From positions 1 to 64,000 of the forward strand of contig CAWARY010000003.1 in NCBI GenBank assembly GCA_963784645.1: a stretch of DNA of 64,000 nt. Reading direction: 5' to 3'. A program made the translations under genes and the position numbers. Below are positions 57,525 to 64,000 of this stretch, piece by piece. The DNA is from JBBRVW01 sp963784645. GTDB taxonomy: Bacteria; Actinomycetota; Actinomycetes; JACCUZ01. The first letter of the stretch is position 1, and every line of letters begins with the position of its first letter. The notes under the pieces are model-generated. The model saw only the letters and a list, made by a program, of their open reading frames with translations, searched no databases and was not told the origin of the DNA.

Positions 57525-58868
57525 GTGGTGGAGACGCGGAGGGAGAGGTTCACGCGGGTGTCCCGCGGCGCCGCGGGGCGCAGCCGGGGGGCCGCCCGCC
57601 TGACCCGGTCCGGCGCGGTCCGGACCGCGCGAGGTATCCGTCGCCTGACCCACGCGAAGGGCGCCGGCGAGTCCGGGCTCGGCCGCCTCATCGAGCTGCA
57701 CGGTGTGAACACGGCAGGCGACGCGATGGTCGCCGTCGCGCTGGCCAACACCCTGTTCTTCTCCGTGCCCACCGGCGAGGCGCGTGGACGGGTCGCGCTC
57801 TACCTGCTCGTCACGATGGCGCCGTTCGCGGTGCTGGCCCCGGTCATCGGACCGCTGCTCGACCGGTTCCGGCACGGCCGGCGCTACGCCATCGCCACCA
57901 CGATGCTGATCCGCTGCTTCGCCGTCTGGGTGCTCGCCGGCGCCGTGGGGAGCAACGGGCTGGCGCTGTACCCGGCCGCCTTCGCGGTCCTGGCGGCGTC
58001 CAAGGCCTACGGGGTGAGCCGCTCGGCCACGGTGCCCCGCCTGCTGCCGAAGGGCGGCACCCTGGTCGCCGCCAACTCCCGCATCTCGATGGCCGGCATC
58101 GTGGCTGGCATCCTCGGGGCCGGTCTGGCCGGCCTGCTGACGCTGATCGGGCCGGAGTGGTCGCTGCGTGCCACCTTCCTGCTGTTCGGCGCCGGGGTCG
58201 TCGTCGCGCTCAGGCTGCCCGCGCAGGTGGACTCCACGGTCGGCGAGACCCGCACGACGCTCTCCCTGGACGAGACCGGACCGATCCCCCGCCGGGCCAC
58301 GGTGGGGAGCTCGGTGGTGATCGCGCTGCGGGCCAACGGCGCCCTGCGCGCCTTCTCCGGCTTCCTCACCATGTTCCTGGCCTTCCTGCTGCGCGAGCAC
58401 CCGATCGGGGGGCTGGGCGCCACCACCGCGCTCGGGCTGGTGGTCGCCTCGGCGGCCGTCGGCAGCGCGACGGGCACCGCGATCGGCTCCCAGCTGCGCA
58501 CCAAGGCACCGACCACCGTGATCGTGATCGTGCTGGGCGTGGTGACCGTCGCAGCCCTGTCCGGGGCCCTGGTCTACGGCGTTGTCACCGTGGTCGCCGT
58601 GGCACTGGCCGCCGGCCTGGCGCAGTCCCTCGGCAAGCTGTCGCTGGACGCGGTCATCCAGCGGGACGTGGCCGAGGCGGTGCGCACCTCGGCGTTCGCC
58701 CGGTCCGAGACCCTGCTGCAGCTGTCCTGGGTCGTCGGCGGGGGGATCGGTGTAGCACTGCCCCTCGACGGGCAGGTGGGGCTGGGGATCGCCGCCGCCG
58801 GCCTGGCGGGCATGCTGGTCGTCACCCTGCGGTCCGCCGCAGCACGCCGTCGATCGGGAGGACGCTGA
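57525..58868 (+). CDS. MFS transporter
   Basis: 447-residue permease with about eleven helices after a basic N-terminus (ETRRERFTRVSRGAAGRSRG). Motif A of the first half is LLDRFRHGRRYAIATTML; the loop between halves contains DSTVGETRTTLSLDETGPIP. The substrate is unknown. GTG 57525 (or 57528) has GGATGGAGG upstream. It is divergent from DUF3027 and followed 2 nt later by an aldo/keto reductase gene on the same strand. Confidence 0.82.
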   Translation: MVETRRERFTRVSRGAAGRSRGAARLTRSGAVRTARGIRRLTHAKGAGESGLGRLIELHGVNTAGDAMVAVALANTLFFSVPTGEARGRVALYLLVTMAPFAVLAPVIGPLLDRFRHGRRYAIATTMLIRCFAVWVLAGAVGSNGLALYPAAFAVLAASKAYGVSRSATVPRLLPKGGTLVAANSRISMAGIVAGILGAGLAGLLTLIGPEWSLRATFLLFGAGVVVALRLPAQVDSTVGETRTTLSLDETGPIPRRATVGSSVVIALRANGALRAFSGFLTMFLAFLLREHPIGGLGATTALGLVVASAAVGSATGTAIGSQLRTKAPTTVIVIVLGVVTVAALSGALVYGVVTVVAVALAAGLAQSLGKLSLDAVIQRDVAEAVRTSAFARSETLLQLSWVVGGGIGVALPLDGQVGLGIAAAGLAGMLVVTLRSAAARRRSGGR

Positions 58869-58870
58869 CC

Positions 58871-59785
58871 ATGACCGTCCAGGGGTCGCCCCACCAGATG
58901 GAACGCCGCCGCCTCGGCCGACTCGGCCACGAGAGCTCGGTCCTCATCTACGGCGCAGCCGCCCTCGGCGAGGTGACGCAGGACGTCGCCGACGCCTCGG
59001 TGCAGGAGGCCCTCGACGCCGGCATCAACCACCTCGACGTGGCCGCCAGCTACGGCGAGGCCGAGCTGCGCCTCGGCCCCTGGATGCCCCGGATCCGCGA
59101 CGACGTCTTCCTCGCCACCAAGACCGGCGACCGTGACGCGGACGGCGCCTGGGCGTCGATCAACCGCTCGCTGGACCGGTTGCAGACCGACCACGTCGAC
59201 CTCATCCAGCTGCACGCCGTCGGCGACCTCGACGAGCTCGACAAGGTCACGGGCAAGGGCGGCGCACTCGAGGCGGCGCTCCGGGCCGTCGACGAGGGCC
59301 TCGCCGGCGCCGTCGGCATCACCGGCCACGGCGACGACGCGCCGGCCACCCACCTCGCGGCGCTGCGGCGGCACCCGTTCGCGACGGTGCTCAGCCCCAT
59401 GAACGTCGCGCTGCACCGCGATGCCGCCTTCCGCGCGGCGTACGAGGAGCTCGCCGACGAGGTCGCCCGGCAGGACGCCGCCCTGATGCTCATCAAGACC
59501 GTCGCCCGGCAGAACTGGCCGGCACCGCCCGGCGGGCGCTCCACCGCGGAAGGGCACCGGTTCAGCACCTGGTACGAGCCGTGGGACGACCAGCGCACCA
59601 TCACCGCCGCGGTCTCGTGGGCCCTGTCGCTGCCTGGTGTCACAGGGCTGGCCACCCCCGGCGACGTGCGGCTGCTCGGCATGGTCGTCGAGGCGGAGCA
59701 GCACCGGGTCGACCCCGCCGAGGGCGCCGCGACCCTGGGCACGGAGCCCGCGTACTCCTCGCCGTTCGAGGACATGCCGATCTGA
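58871..59785 (+). CDS. Aldo/keto reductase
   Basis: 304-residue AKR-fold protein. Catalytic tetrad: D and Y in NHLDVAASYGEAE, K in VFLATKTGDR, and H in LIQLHAVGDL. The set is less canonical than in the enzyme at 42451, and the region after it has GITGHGDDAPATHLAALR and TVARQNWPAPP, as in the Fe-S-free YakC-like group. Substrate unknown. ATG 58871 starts 2 nt after the MFS stop, so it is co-transcribed with the transporter. Confidence 0.85.
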   Translation: MTVQGSPHQMERRRLGRLGHESSVLIYGAAALGEVTQDVADASVQEALDAGINHLDVAASYGEAELRLGPWMPRIRDDVFLATKTGDRDADGAWASINRSLDRLQTDHVDLIQLHAVGDLDELDKVTGKGGALEAALRAVDEGLAGAVGITGHGDDAPATHLAALRRHPFATVLSPMNVALHRDAAFRAAYEELADEVARQDAALMLIKTVARQNWPAPPGGRSTAEGHRFSTWYEPWDDQRTITAAVSWALSLPGVTGLATPGDVRLLGMVVEAEQHRVDPAEGAATLGTEPAYSSPFEDMPI

Positions 59786-59885
59786 CCCGTCGGCGTGGAC
59801 GTCATCGGACCGTAAGACGTCGGACCCGTCGAGGGGCCTCCGGGTCGGGTTGACTGGGACGACACCGACGATCCGGGGAGACCGC

Positions 59886-60425
59886 GTGCGGCAGAGGACA
59901 TCGACGGCCGCGTGCCGGCCGGCGCGGCTGCTCGCGCTGGCTGCCCTGGCTGCGGCCGGGCTCCTGATCGCCGCATGCGGGAGCAGCGCCACGGAGGACG
60001 CCGCCGGAACCCGGCCGCAGGCGGGCACCACCACCGCCTCCCCCGCCCCGGAGGCAGCCGGGGCGGCCACCTCCAGCCCGGGCGAGAGCGCCGTCGCCGA
60101 CAGGGCGGGCGCCGGTCGCTACGTCGACTACGAGCGGTACGCCGCCGACCCGTCGGCCTATGCCTCCGGGCGCGTCGTGCTCTTCTTCCATGCCACGTGG
60201 TGCCACGACTGCCAGACCACCGACGACAACCTCCGGTCCGACCCGGACTCCCTCCCCGCTGACCTGACCGTCGTCCAGGTCGACTACGACCACTCCACGG
60301 ACCTCAAGAAGGAGTACGGCGTCACCCAGCAGTGGACGTTCGTCTCGGTCGACGCCGACGGCACCAAGCTCAAGGCGTTCACCGGCACCTACACCGGTGC
60401 CGAGATCGCCGACAAGGCCGTCTGA
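59886..60425 (+). CDS. Thioredoxin-fold lipoprotein
   Basis: 179-residue exported protein. The lipobox is LLIAAC with C31 after a hydrophobic signal, followed by a Pro/Thr/Ala linker, then a thioredoxin fold with the redox pair C106/C109 in FHATWCHDCQ and the cis-Pro region QQWTFVSVDADG. It should transfer electrons or reduce disulfides outside the membrane. The CcdA-like gene begins 9 nt downstream; that protein would supply electrons from the cytoplasm, so the pair forms a reductive pathway. GTG 59886 start. Confidence 0.85.
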   Translation: MRQRTSTAACRPARLLALAALAAAGLLIAACGSSATEDAAGTRPQAGTTTASPAPEAAGAATSSPGESAVADRAGAGRYVDYERYAADPSAYASGRVVLFFHATWCHDCQTTDDNLRSDPDSLPADLTVVQVDYDHSTDLKKEYGVTQQWTFVSVDADGTKLKAFTGTYTGAEIADKAV

Positions 60426-60434
60426 GGCCGCCGC

Positions 60435-61223
60435 GTGCTGGTGGTGCTGGGCGCCGTGGCCGCAGGTGCGCTGACGACGCTGGCACCCTGCGTGCTGCCG
60501 GTGCTGCCGGTGGTCGTCGGCGGGTCGCTCGCACCGCCGCCGACCGACCCCGACGTCCGCCGCGACACCGCCGTCCTGACCGCCGCGCCGGCGACGACCG
60601 TGCTGTCACCGCTGGCGAGGGCGGTCACCATCACCGTGTCGCTCGGCGTCTCCGTCATCGTCTTCACACTGGCCCTCAAGGTGACCACTGCCCTGATCGA
60701 CGTGCCGCGCCTGGTCTGGCAGCTGACCAGCGGCCTGCTGCTCATCGGGCTCGGCCTCACCTCGCTGACCCCCCGGCTCTGGGAGCGGGCCGCGTGGCGC
60801 CTCCAGTCGCGGGCCGCCACGGGGCTGGTCGCGGCCCGCGGGCGCGGCGGTCGCACCGGGGCGGTACTGACGGGCGCCGCGCTCGGCCCGGTGTTCTCCT
60901 CGTGCAGCCCGCTGTACGCCTACCTCGTCGTCACCGCGTTCCCGGCGAGCTTCGGCCGGGCCTCGGTGCTGCTCGCCGCCTACGTCGTCGGCCTCTGCGC
61001 CACCTTGCTCGCCATCGCCCTGCTCGGGCAGCGGGCCGTGCGCCGGGCCCGGTGGGCGGCCGATCCGCACGGAGCGTTCCGCCGCGGCCTCGGTGTGGTC
61101 TTCGTCCTGGTCGGCCTGGTGGTCCTCACGGGCACCGACCGCACCGCGCAGACGTGGATCCTCGAGCACTCGCCGGTGTCGCCGTGGAATGTGGACCGCC
61201 ACTTCATCCCCGACGACACCTGA
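60435..61223 (+). CDS. CcdA/DsbD-like thiol-redox transporter
   Basis: 262-residue membrane protein with six predicted helices and the two redox cysteines of CcdA: C19 in TTLAPCVLPVLP and C157 in FSSCSPLYAYL. It passes electrons from cytosolic thioredoxin to extracytoplasmic thioredoxin-like proteins such as the lipoprotein encoded just upstream, for cytochrome c or other thiol maturation. A Pro-rich loop (LAPPPTDPD) lies after the first cysteine. GTG 60435; no other cytochrome c genes are in the window. Confidence 0.85.
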   Translation: MLVVLGAVAAGALTTLAPCVLPVLPVVVGGSLAPPPTDPDVRRDTAVLTAAPATTVLSPLARAVTITVSLGVSVIVFTLALKVTTALIDVPRLVWQLTSGLLLIGLGLTSLTPRLWERAAWRLQSRAATGLVAARGRGGRTGAVLTGAALGPVFSSCSPLYAYLVVTAFPASFGRASVLLAAYVVGLCATLLAIALLGQRAVRRARWAADPHGAFRRGLGVVFVLVGLVVLTGTDRTAQTWILEHSPVSPWNVDRHFIPDDT

Positions 61224-61270
61224 CCGCACGACGACCGGACGTCACCTTCAGGACGGACGGCCCGGCGGCG

Positions 61271-61888
61271 TCAGAGGTCGATACGCATGACCGCCCGGCG
61301 CGGGGAGGGTCGGGCGACCTCGGTGAACCCGGCCGCGGCGAACAGGCTGGGGACGCCCACCCGGACCTCGTCGGTGGTGATGCGGCCACCGGTGCGACTG
61401 ATCAGCGGGTACCCCTCGAGGGCGCGGGCACCCCGGTCACGGGCATGGTCGACGGCCGCGCGGGCCAGCGCGCGCGCAACGCCGCGCCGGCGGTAGCCGC
61501 GCCGGGTGAGGAAGCAGGTCAGCGCCCAGACGCCGTCATCGTCCATGTCCTCGTCCCTGCCGCGCCAGGTGAGTACGGTCCCCCGCAACCGTGGGTAGGC
61601 GGTGCGCGGCTCGACGGCGCACCAGCCGACCGGCTCGGCGTCGGCATAGGCGACCAGCCCGCTGGTGGAGCGGGCGCGCGGCCGGCCGCACGCGGTCTGC
61701 TCGCGGAACCGCTCGGCGAGGTCCTCGACCAGGGTCGAGCGCCACTCCATGTCGCTCATCTTGAACCGCTGGCACTGGCACCCCGACGGGTACGCGGTGC
61801 CGAGGACTGTCTGCAGGTCGTCCCAGGACGCCTCGTTGGCCGGCCCCACGGTGAGCTCGTCGGCGGTCAACGACGGGTCGGCGGGCAC
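61271..61888 (-). CDS. GNAT-family acetyltransferase
   Basis: 205-residue protein with the GNAT acetyl-CoA site (GVWALTCFLTRRGYRRRGVARAL, the R/QxxGxG/A-type RRRGVA) and a C-terminal GFTEVARPSPRRAVMRI beta strand. The N-terminal half reads AYPSGCQCQRFKMSDMEW, a Cys-rich insertion found in a subgroup of actinobacterial GNATs. Acceptor unknown. GTG 61888 lies 6 nt after a TACAGT box, so the shorter, leaderless start is preferred to the 61933 codon. Convergent with the ccdA gene. Confidence 0.83.
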   Translation of the reverse strand: MPADPSLTADELTVGPANEASWDDLQTVLGTAYPSGCQCQRFKMSDMEWRSTLVEDLAERFREQTACGRPRARSTSGLVAYADAEPVGWCAVEPRTAYPRLRGTVLTWRGRDEDMDDDGVWALTCFLTRRGYRRRGVARALARAAVDHARDRGARALEGYPLISRTGGRITTDEVRVGVPSLFAAAGFTEVARPSPRRAVMRIDL

Positions 61889-61894
61889 GGCGGC

Positions 61895-61900
61895 ACTGTA
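61895..61900 (-). promoter_or_regulatory. Leaderless -10 box for GNAT gene
   Basis: TACAGT on the minus strand, 6 nt before GTG 61888. Confidence 0.5.
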
Positions 61901-62040
61901 CGACCGGTAGCGGACGGTCCACGTCCGGAACACAGCACCGGTTCACCCCTACGGTGGCGATGAGCTGGATGCCTTGGGGCCACGTGGCGCGCGCCGGTAG
62001 CGGCACCTACCGTTGGACGCCACGCCGCGCGCCCCTCCAG

Positions 62041-62091
62041 TGATCCACAGGGGATCGACAGCATTTTCTCCAACAGATCCGCTGTGGATCA
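62041..62091. repeat. Long inverted repeat with DnaA-box-like arms
   Basis: TGATCCACAG and CTGTGGATCA are perfect outer arms, with GGATC/GATCC inside, around an AT-richer centre (GACAGCATTTTCTCCAACA). Each outer arm holds TGATCCACA, one base from the DnaA box TTATCCACA. It lies in a gene-free stretch between GNAT and APH genes. Confidence 0.55.
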
Positions 62092-62113
62092 TGCGCCGTC
62101 GGAACGAGGAGTA

Positions 62114-62143
62114 GTGCCGGGTCAGATCGCTCGGGAGCGGCAC
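62114..62143. repeat. Dispersed repeat GTGCCGGGTCAG, copy 1
   Basis: GTGCCGGGTCAGATCGCTCG continuing to CGGCAC, with 6-bp terminal inverted repeats. Copy 2 is at 63099-63126 and a weaker copy at 63499-63516. GGTAGCGGCACCTACC-type text follows it and also occurs at 61995-62010. Confidence 0.55.
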
Positions 62144-62172
62144 CTACCCGCTGCGGGGGCCGTGCTGCTAGC

Positions 62173-62178
62173 TAGCGT
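62173..62178 (+). promoter_or_regulatory. Leaderless -10 box for APH-type kinase
   Basis: TAGCGT, 6 nt before the GTG at 62185. Confidence 0.5.
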
Positions 62179-62184
62179 TGGCGT

Positions 62185-62973
62185 GTGAACGCTTCCCCAC
62201 CCGATGGTTCCGAAGAGTTGGTCCTGGACGGCGGGAATGGGGGCGGAGCGGTGCGGGTGGGCGACACGATCCGCAAGCCCTTGGGTTCCTGGTCCGCATC
62301 CGTCGACCAGTTGCTGGGGCATCTCGCAGACGCTGGGTTCAGAGGAGCGCCACGCCCCCTTGGTCGGGATCCTGACGGCAGGCAGATCTTGTCCATGCTG
62401 CCCGGTGAGACCGTAGGCAGCAGGAAGCCGTGGCCTCACTGGGCTCACGACGACACGACCTTGGATCAGGTCGGCGACTGGTTGCGGGACTACCACCGGG
62501 CGGTAGGGGACTTCTCGCCCGACCCGTCGTCGACCTGGCGCAGCGGCGGCTCGTGGTCACCCGGTCTGGTTATCGGCCACAACGACGCGGCCCCCTACAA
62601 CGCAGCATGGCAGGACGGGCGGCTGCAAGGGTTCTTCGACTGGGACTTCGCCGGACCCGTCACACCGGAGTCCGATCTTGCATTCTGCTGCATGGCCTGG
62701 GTGCCGTTGCACGCTCGCCAGGTGGCGGAGGCCGAAGGCTTCCGAGACTTCGCCAGGCGTCCTCAACGACTACGAAGACTTCTCGCTGCGTACGGCTGGG
62801 AGGGTGCCGTCGAGGATCTGCGGCGGGTCATGGTGGAAGTGGTTGTTCGTCACATCCGCGATGTCGAAGCGCTCGCCGCTGACGGGGATCCAGCCTTCCA
62901 GCGATTGGTCCGGGACGGCGTGTTGGACTCACTCCAGTTGGCACTCTCGGAAGTTGAGTCGGTCGAGTTGTAG
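62185..62973 (+). CDS. APH-family phosphotransferase
   Basis: 262-residue kinase of the aminoglycoside phosphotransferase fold. The Brenner loop is IGHNDAAPYNA with catalytic D134 and N139, and the metal-binding DxD is FFDWDFAGP (D152/D154). The N-terminal nucleotide-binding lobe is short and lacks an obvious glycine-rich loop (GAVRVGDTIRKPLG), as in several actinobacterial family members. The substrate could be an aminoglycoside, homoserine or another alcohol. The gene is less GC-extreme at its 3' end and lies at the start of a repeat-rich region. GTG 62185 is supported by the leaderless box. Confidence 0.8.
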   Translation: MNASPPDGSEELVLDGGNGGGAVRVGDTIRKPLGSWSASVDQLLGHLADAGFRGAPRPLGRDPDGRQILSMLPGETVGSRKPWPHWAHDDTTLDQVGDWLRDYHRAVGDFSPDPSSTWRSGGSWSPGLVIGHNDAAPYNAAWQDGRLQGFFDWDFAGPVTPESDLAFCCMAWVPLHARQVAEAEGFRDFARRPQRLRRLLAAYGWEGAVEDLRRVMVEVVVRHIRDVEALAADGDPAFQRLVRDGVLDSLQLALSEVESVEL

Positions 62974-63008
62974 CCGTCGGCGTCCTCATCGTTGATCCAG
63001 TCTCGCAC

Positions 63009-63089
63009 CTAGGGCAGCAGCCGGCCCTCACGAAATTGGTGAAGCTCGTCCGCCATGTCCCCCAGCACCCGCCGCTGGTAGTCATCCAT
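63009..63089 (-). pseudogene. Truncated N-terminal ORF fragment
   Basis: MDDYQRRVLGDMADELHQFR then EGRLLP and a stop: 26 residues with good coding character that look like the amphipathic N-terminus of a longer protein. After the stop the frame still reads VRDWINDED-like text for a while, so this may be a decayed gene. It overlaps no other gene. Low certainty. Confidence 0.35.
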
Positions 63090-63098
63090 CCGCGCATG

Positions 63099-63126
63099 GT
63101 GCCGGGTCAGTTCGCTCGGGAGGCAC
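63099..63126. repeat. Dispersed repeat GTGCCGGGTCAG, copy 2
   Basis: GTGCCGGGTCAGTTCGCTCG continuing to GGCAC; 22 of the first 24 bases match copy 1 at 62114-62143. Confidence 0.55.
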
Positions 63127-63213
63127 GTCGCTCGGTTTCGGCTCGGCACGGCCAGCTTCCGCTGACACACTCTGACTCATGAAGGGGGCTGGAGCACTAC
63201 TGACGCTGGGCAC

Positions 63214-63489
63214 TTATGCGCGGCTACTTGGTGAAGACCCGCTCGACTTCGCGTCCTGTCTCCGCGTCGAGCAGCACACGCCAGCAAGACACGAGTGGGC
63301 AGTGACCGTGTCTCCATCGACCTCAACCTTGACCCACGAATCTTGGTTGTCGGGCGGCGGTACCGCCCACACAACCTCGCCGCTCGGGCGAACCCGGCGG
63401 AGCGATGGTCGCGGCGTGTTTGCTCTGGGTTCGGAGAACAGAAGCCCGTCGTGCGACCCTGGCAGGCTCACGTTCGACTCGACAGGCAC
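63214..63489 (-). pseudogene. Frameshifted hypothetical protein gene
   Basis: From GTG 63489 (6 nt after a CATTAT box) the frame reads SLPGSHDGLLFSEPR, VRPSGEVVWAVPPPDNQDSW and VKVEVDGDTVTAHS, then a cysteine-rich improbable tail to a stop at 63214. In a neighbouring frame the expected ending is present: RVLLDAETGREVERVFTK followed by a stop at 63224. A 1- or 2-nt indel near 63263-63270 would join them. Either the gene is recently broken or there is a sequencing error. The family is not recognised. Confidence 0.55.
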
Positions 63490-63586
63490 CCGCGCATAAT
63501 GCCGGGCCTCGCTCGGTCCGGCTAGCCGCCGAGCCGGCGCTCGGTAGCGGCACATCTGTGCGATGGCGTTCCCGCGCGAGGGATCC

Positions 63587-64000
63587 CTACGCTCCGGCGA
63601 AGTCGAAGCTCCTGATGACCGGCTCGAACGCGAAAGTGTCCGCGTCCGCCGTTACGTCGGACGCCTCAAGAATGAGGTTGGACTTGCCGTTAGCCAGGAC
63701 ATAGAGGCGCGTCCGCAATCCGGGCACCTGCGCGTGCTCAACAGTGGCCGGCCCCGCTCCAATGAACAGCGGAACGATCGTCAAGCCGCCCTCGACCGCG
63801 CAACCCGCCGTGGTTCCGGGAGCCAGGCGAATGTCCATGACCAGGCCATGCAGGCCCCCCACCGAGACGTTGTGCGGTGTCGACGTGTCGAGACCCGGAC
63901 GTTGTTGCAGCGCCGTCGCGATCGCTTTCGGTCGGAGCCCAACGCCAGGCATCGCGGCTGACTCACAATCTGCCGCAGCGACCGTGGCGCCGCTATAGAC
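63587..64000 (-). CDS. Hypothetical protein, 5' end beyond window
   Basis: 137 residues visible, open to the right edge: before the ATG at 63952 the frame still reads AAADCESA, consistent with an extracellular domain of a longer lipoprotein-like gene. Conserved text: VSVGGLHGLVMDIRLAPGTTAG, CAVEGGLTIVPLFIGAGPATVEH, RTRLYVLANGKSNLILEASDV, and FEPVIRSFDFAGA at the end. I recognise the layout from actinobacterial hypothetical exported proteins, but cannot name a function. The frame is complete at the 3' end, stop at 63587-63589. Confidence 0.7.
   Translation of the reverse strand, partial: VYSGATVAAADCESAAMPGVGLRPKAIATALQQRPGLDTSTPHNVSVGGLHGLVMDIRLAPGTTAGCAVEGGLTIVPLFIGAGPATVEHAQVPGLRTRLYVLANGKSNLILEASDVTADADTFAFEPVIRSFDFAGA

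Noticed and set aside
62041..62091. Chromosomal origin of replication
   Set aside because: Only two DnaA-like boxes and no dnaA, dnaN, gyr or rpmH genes nearby.

Overview
The window is high-GC DNA from an actinobacterium (Actinomycetota). Supporting signs are an IdeR with intact IdeR numbering, a MutT1-type Nudix-phosphatase fusion beside polyphosphate kinase, the actinobacterial SerC form, DUF2530 and DUF3027 proteins, GAF-ANTAR regulators, frequent GTG/TTG starts, GTGA/ATGA operon overlaps, and many start codons placed 6-8 nt after a TANNNT box (leaderless genes). Genus cannot be fixed from sequence alone. Most of the window looks like ordinary chromosome; no insertion sequence, prophage or CRISPR array was seen.

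Layout. 1-4.0 kb: the end of an MFS transporter, a scar holding the 3' ends of a TetR regulator and a CDF cation exporter, a methyltransferase and a membrane-protein/reductase pair. 4.2-6.8 kb: a CIRCE (HrcA) operator before an FmdB zinc-ribbon gene, then mtnP, a SAF-domain protein and mscL. 6.8-16.1 kb: sulfotransferase, a NarL-type two-component pair, small membrane proteins, a large LAL-type LuxR ATPase regulator and a divergent flavoprotein with a perfect 18-bp palindrome between them. 16.3-21.7 kb: tRNA-Arg(CCT), a GAF-PAS-GGDEF cyclase, ppk and mutT1. 21.9-26.8 kb: an NlpC/P60 hydrolase behind a c-di-AMP (ydaO-type) riboswitch, rhodanese, ideR, a translationally coupled udgX / AlkZ-like DNA repair operon, and an orphan structured RNA. 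27-32.2 kb: pdxH, citrate synthase, serC, MFS, LuxR regulator. 32.3-36.5 kb: a four-gene envelope operon (LPG-synthase-like membrane protein, GT4 glycosyltransferase, PIG-L deacetylase, PAP2 phosphatase). 36.6-43.4 kb: a divergent histidine kinase/response regulator pair, a secreted propeller-like protein, a PCCH methyltransferase, MFS and aldo/keto reductase. 43.5-47.6 kb: a 27-residue membrane peptide, a SolA-like oxidase with a mycothiol-dependent-isomerase-like gene, and an autoregulated MarR-MFS pair. 47.7-52.6 kb: STAS, two GAF-ANTAR proteins, two crcB genes, and a GAF-EAL phosphodiesterase. 52.6-61.2 kb: NCS2 purine permease with DUF2530, small membrane proteins, DUF3027, MFS, aldo/keto reductase, and a thioredoxin lipoprotein/CcdA pair. 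61.3-64 kb: GNAT, APH-type kinase, then gene-poor DNA with repeats, a frameshifted ORF and a gene running off the end.

How the genes fit together. Second-messenger and stress control recur: c-di-GMP synthesis (GGDEF) and breakdown (EAL), a c-di-AMP-sensing RNA, HrcA/CIRCE, STAS/ANTAR and three LuxR-type regulators. Repair and metal control are combined around ideR, udgX and the AlkZ-like gene. The 32.6-36.5 kb operon is the best candidate for a little-known pathway: its GT4 plus PIG-L logic resembles MshA/MshB and PIG-A/PIG-L, but the added flippase-like and PAP2 membrane proteins suggest a lipid-linked amino-sugar product.
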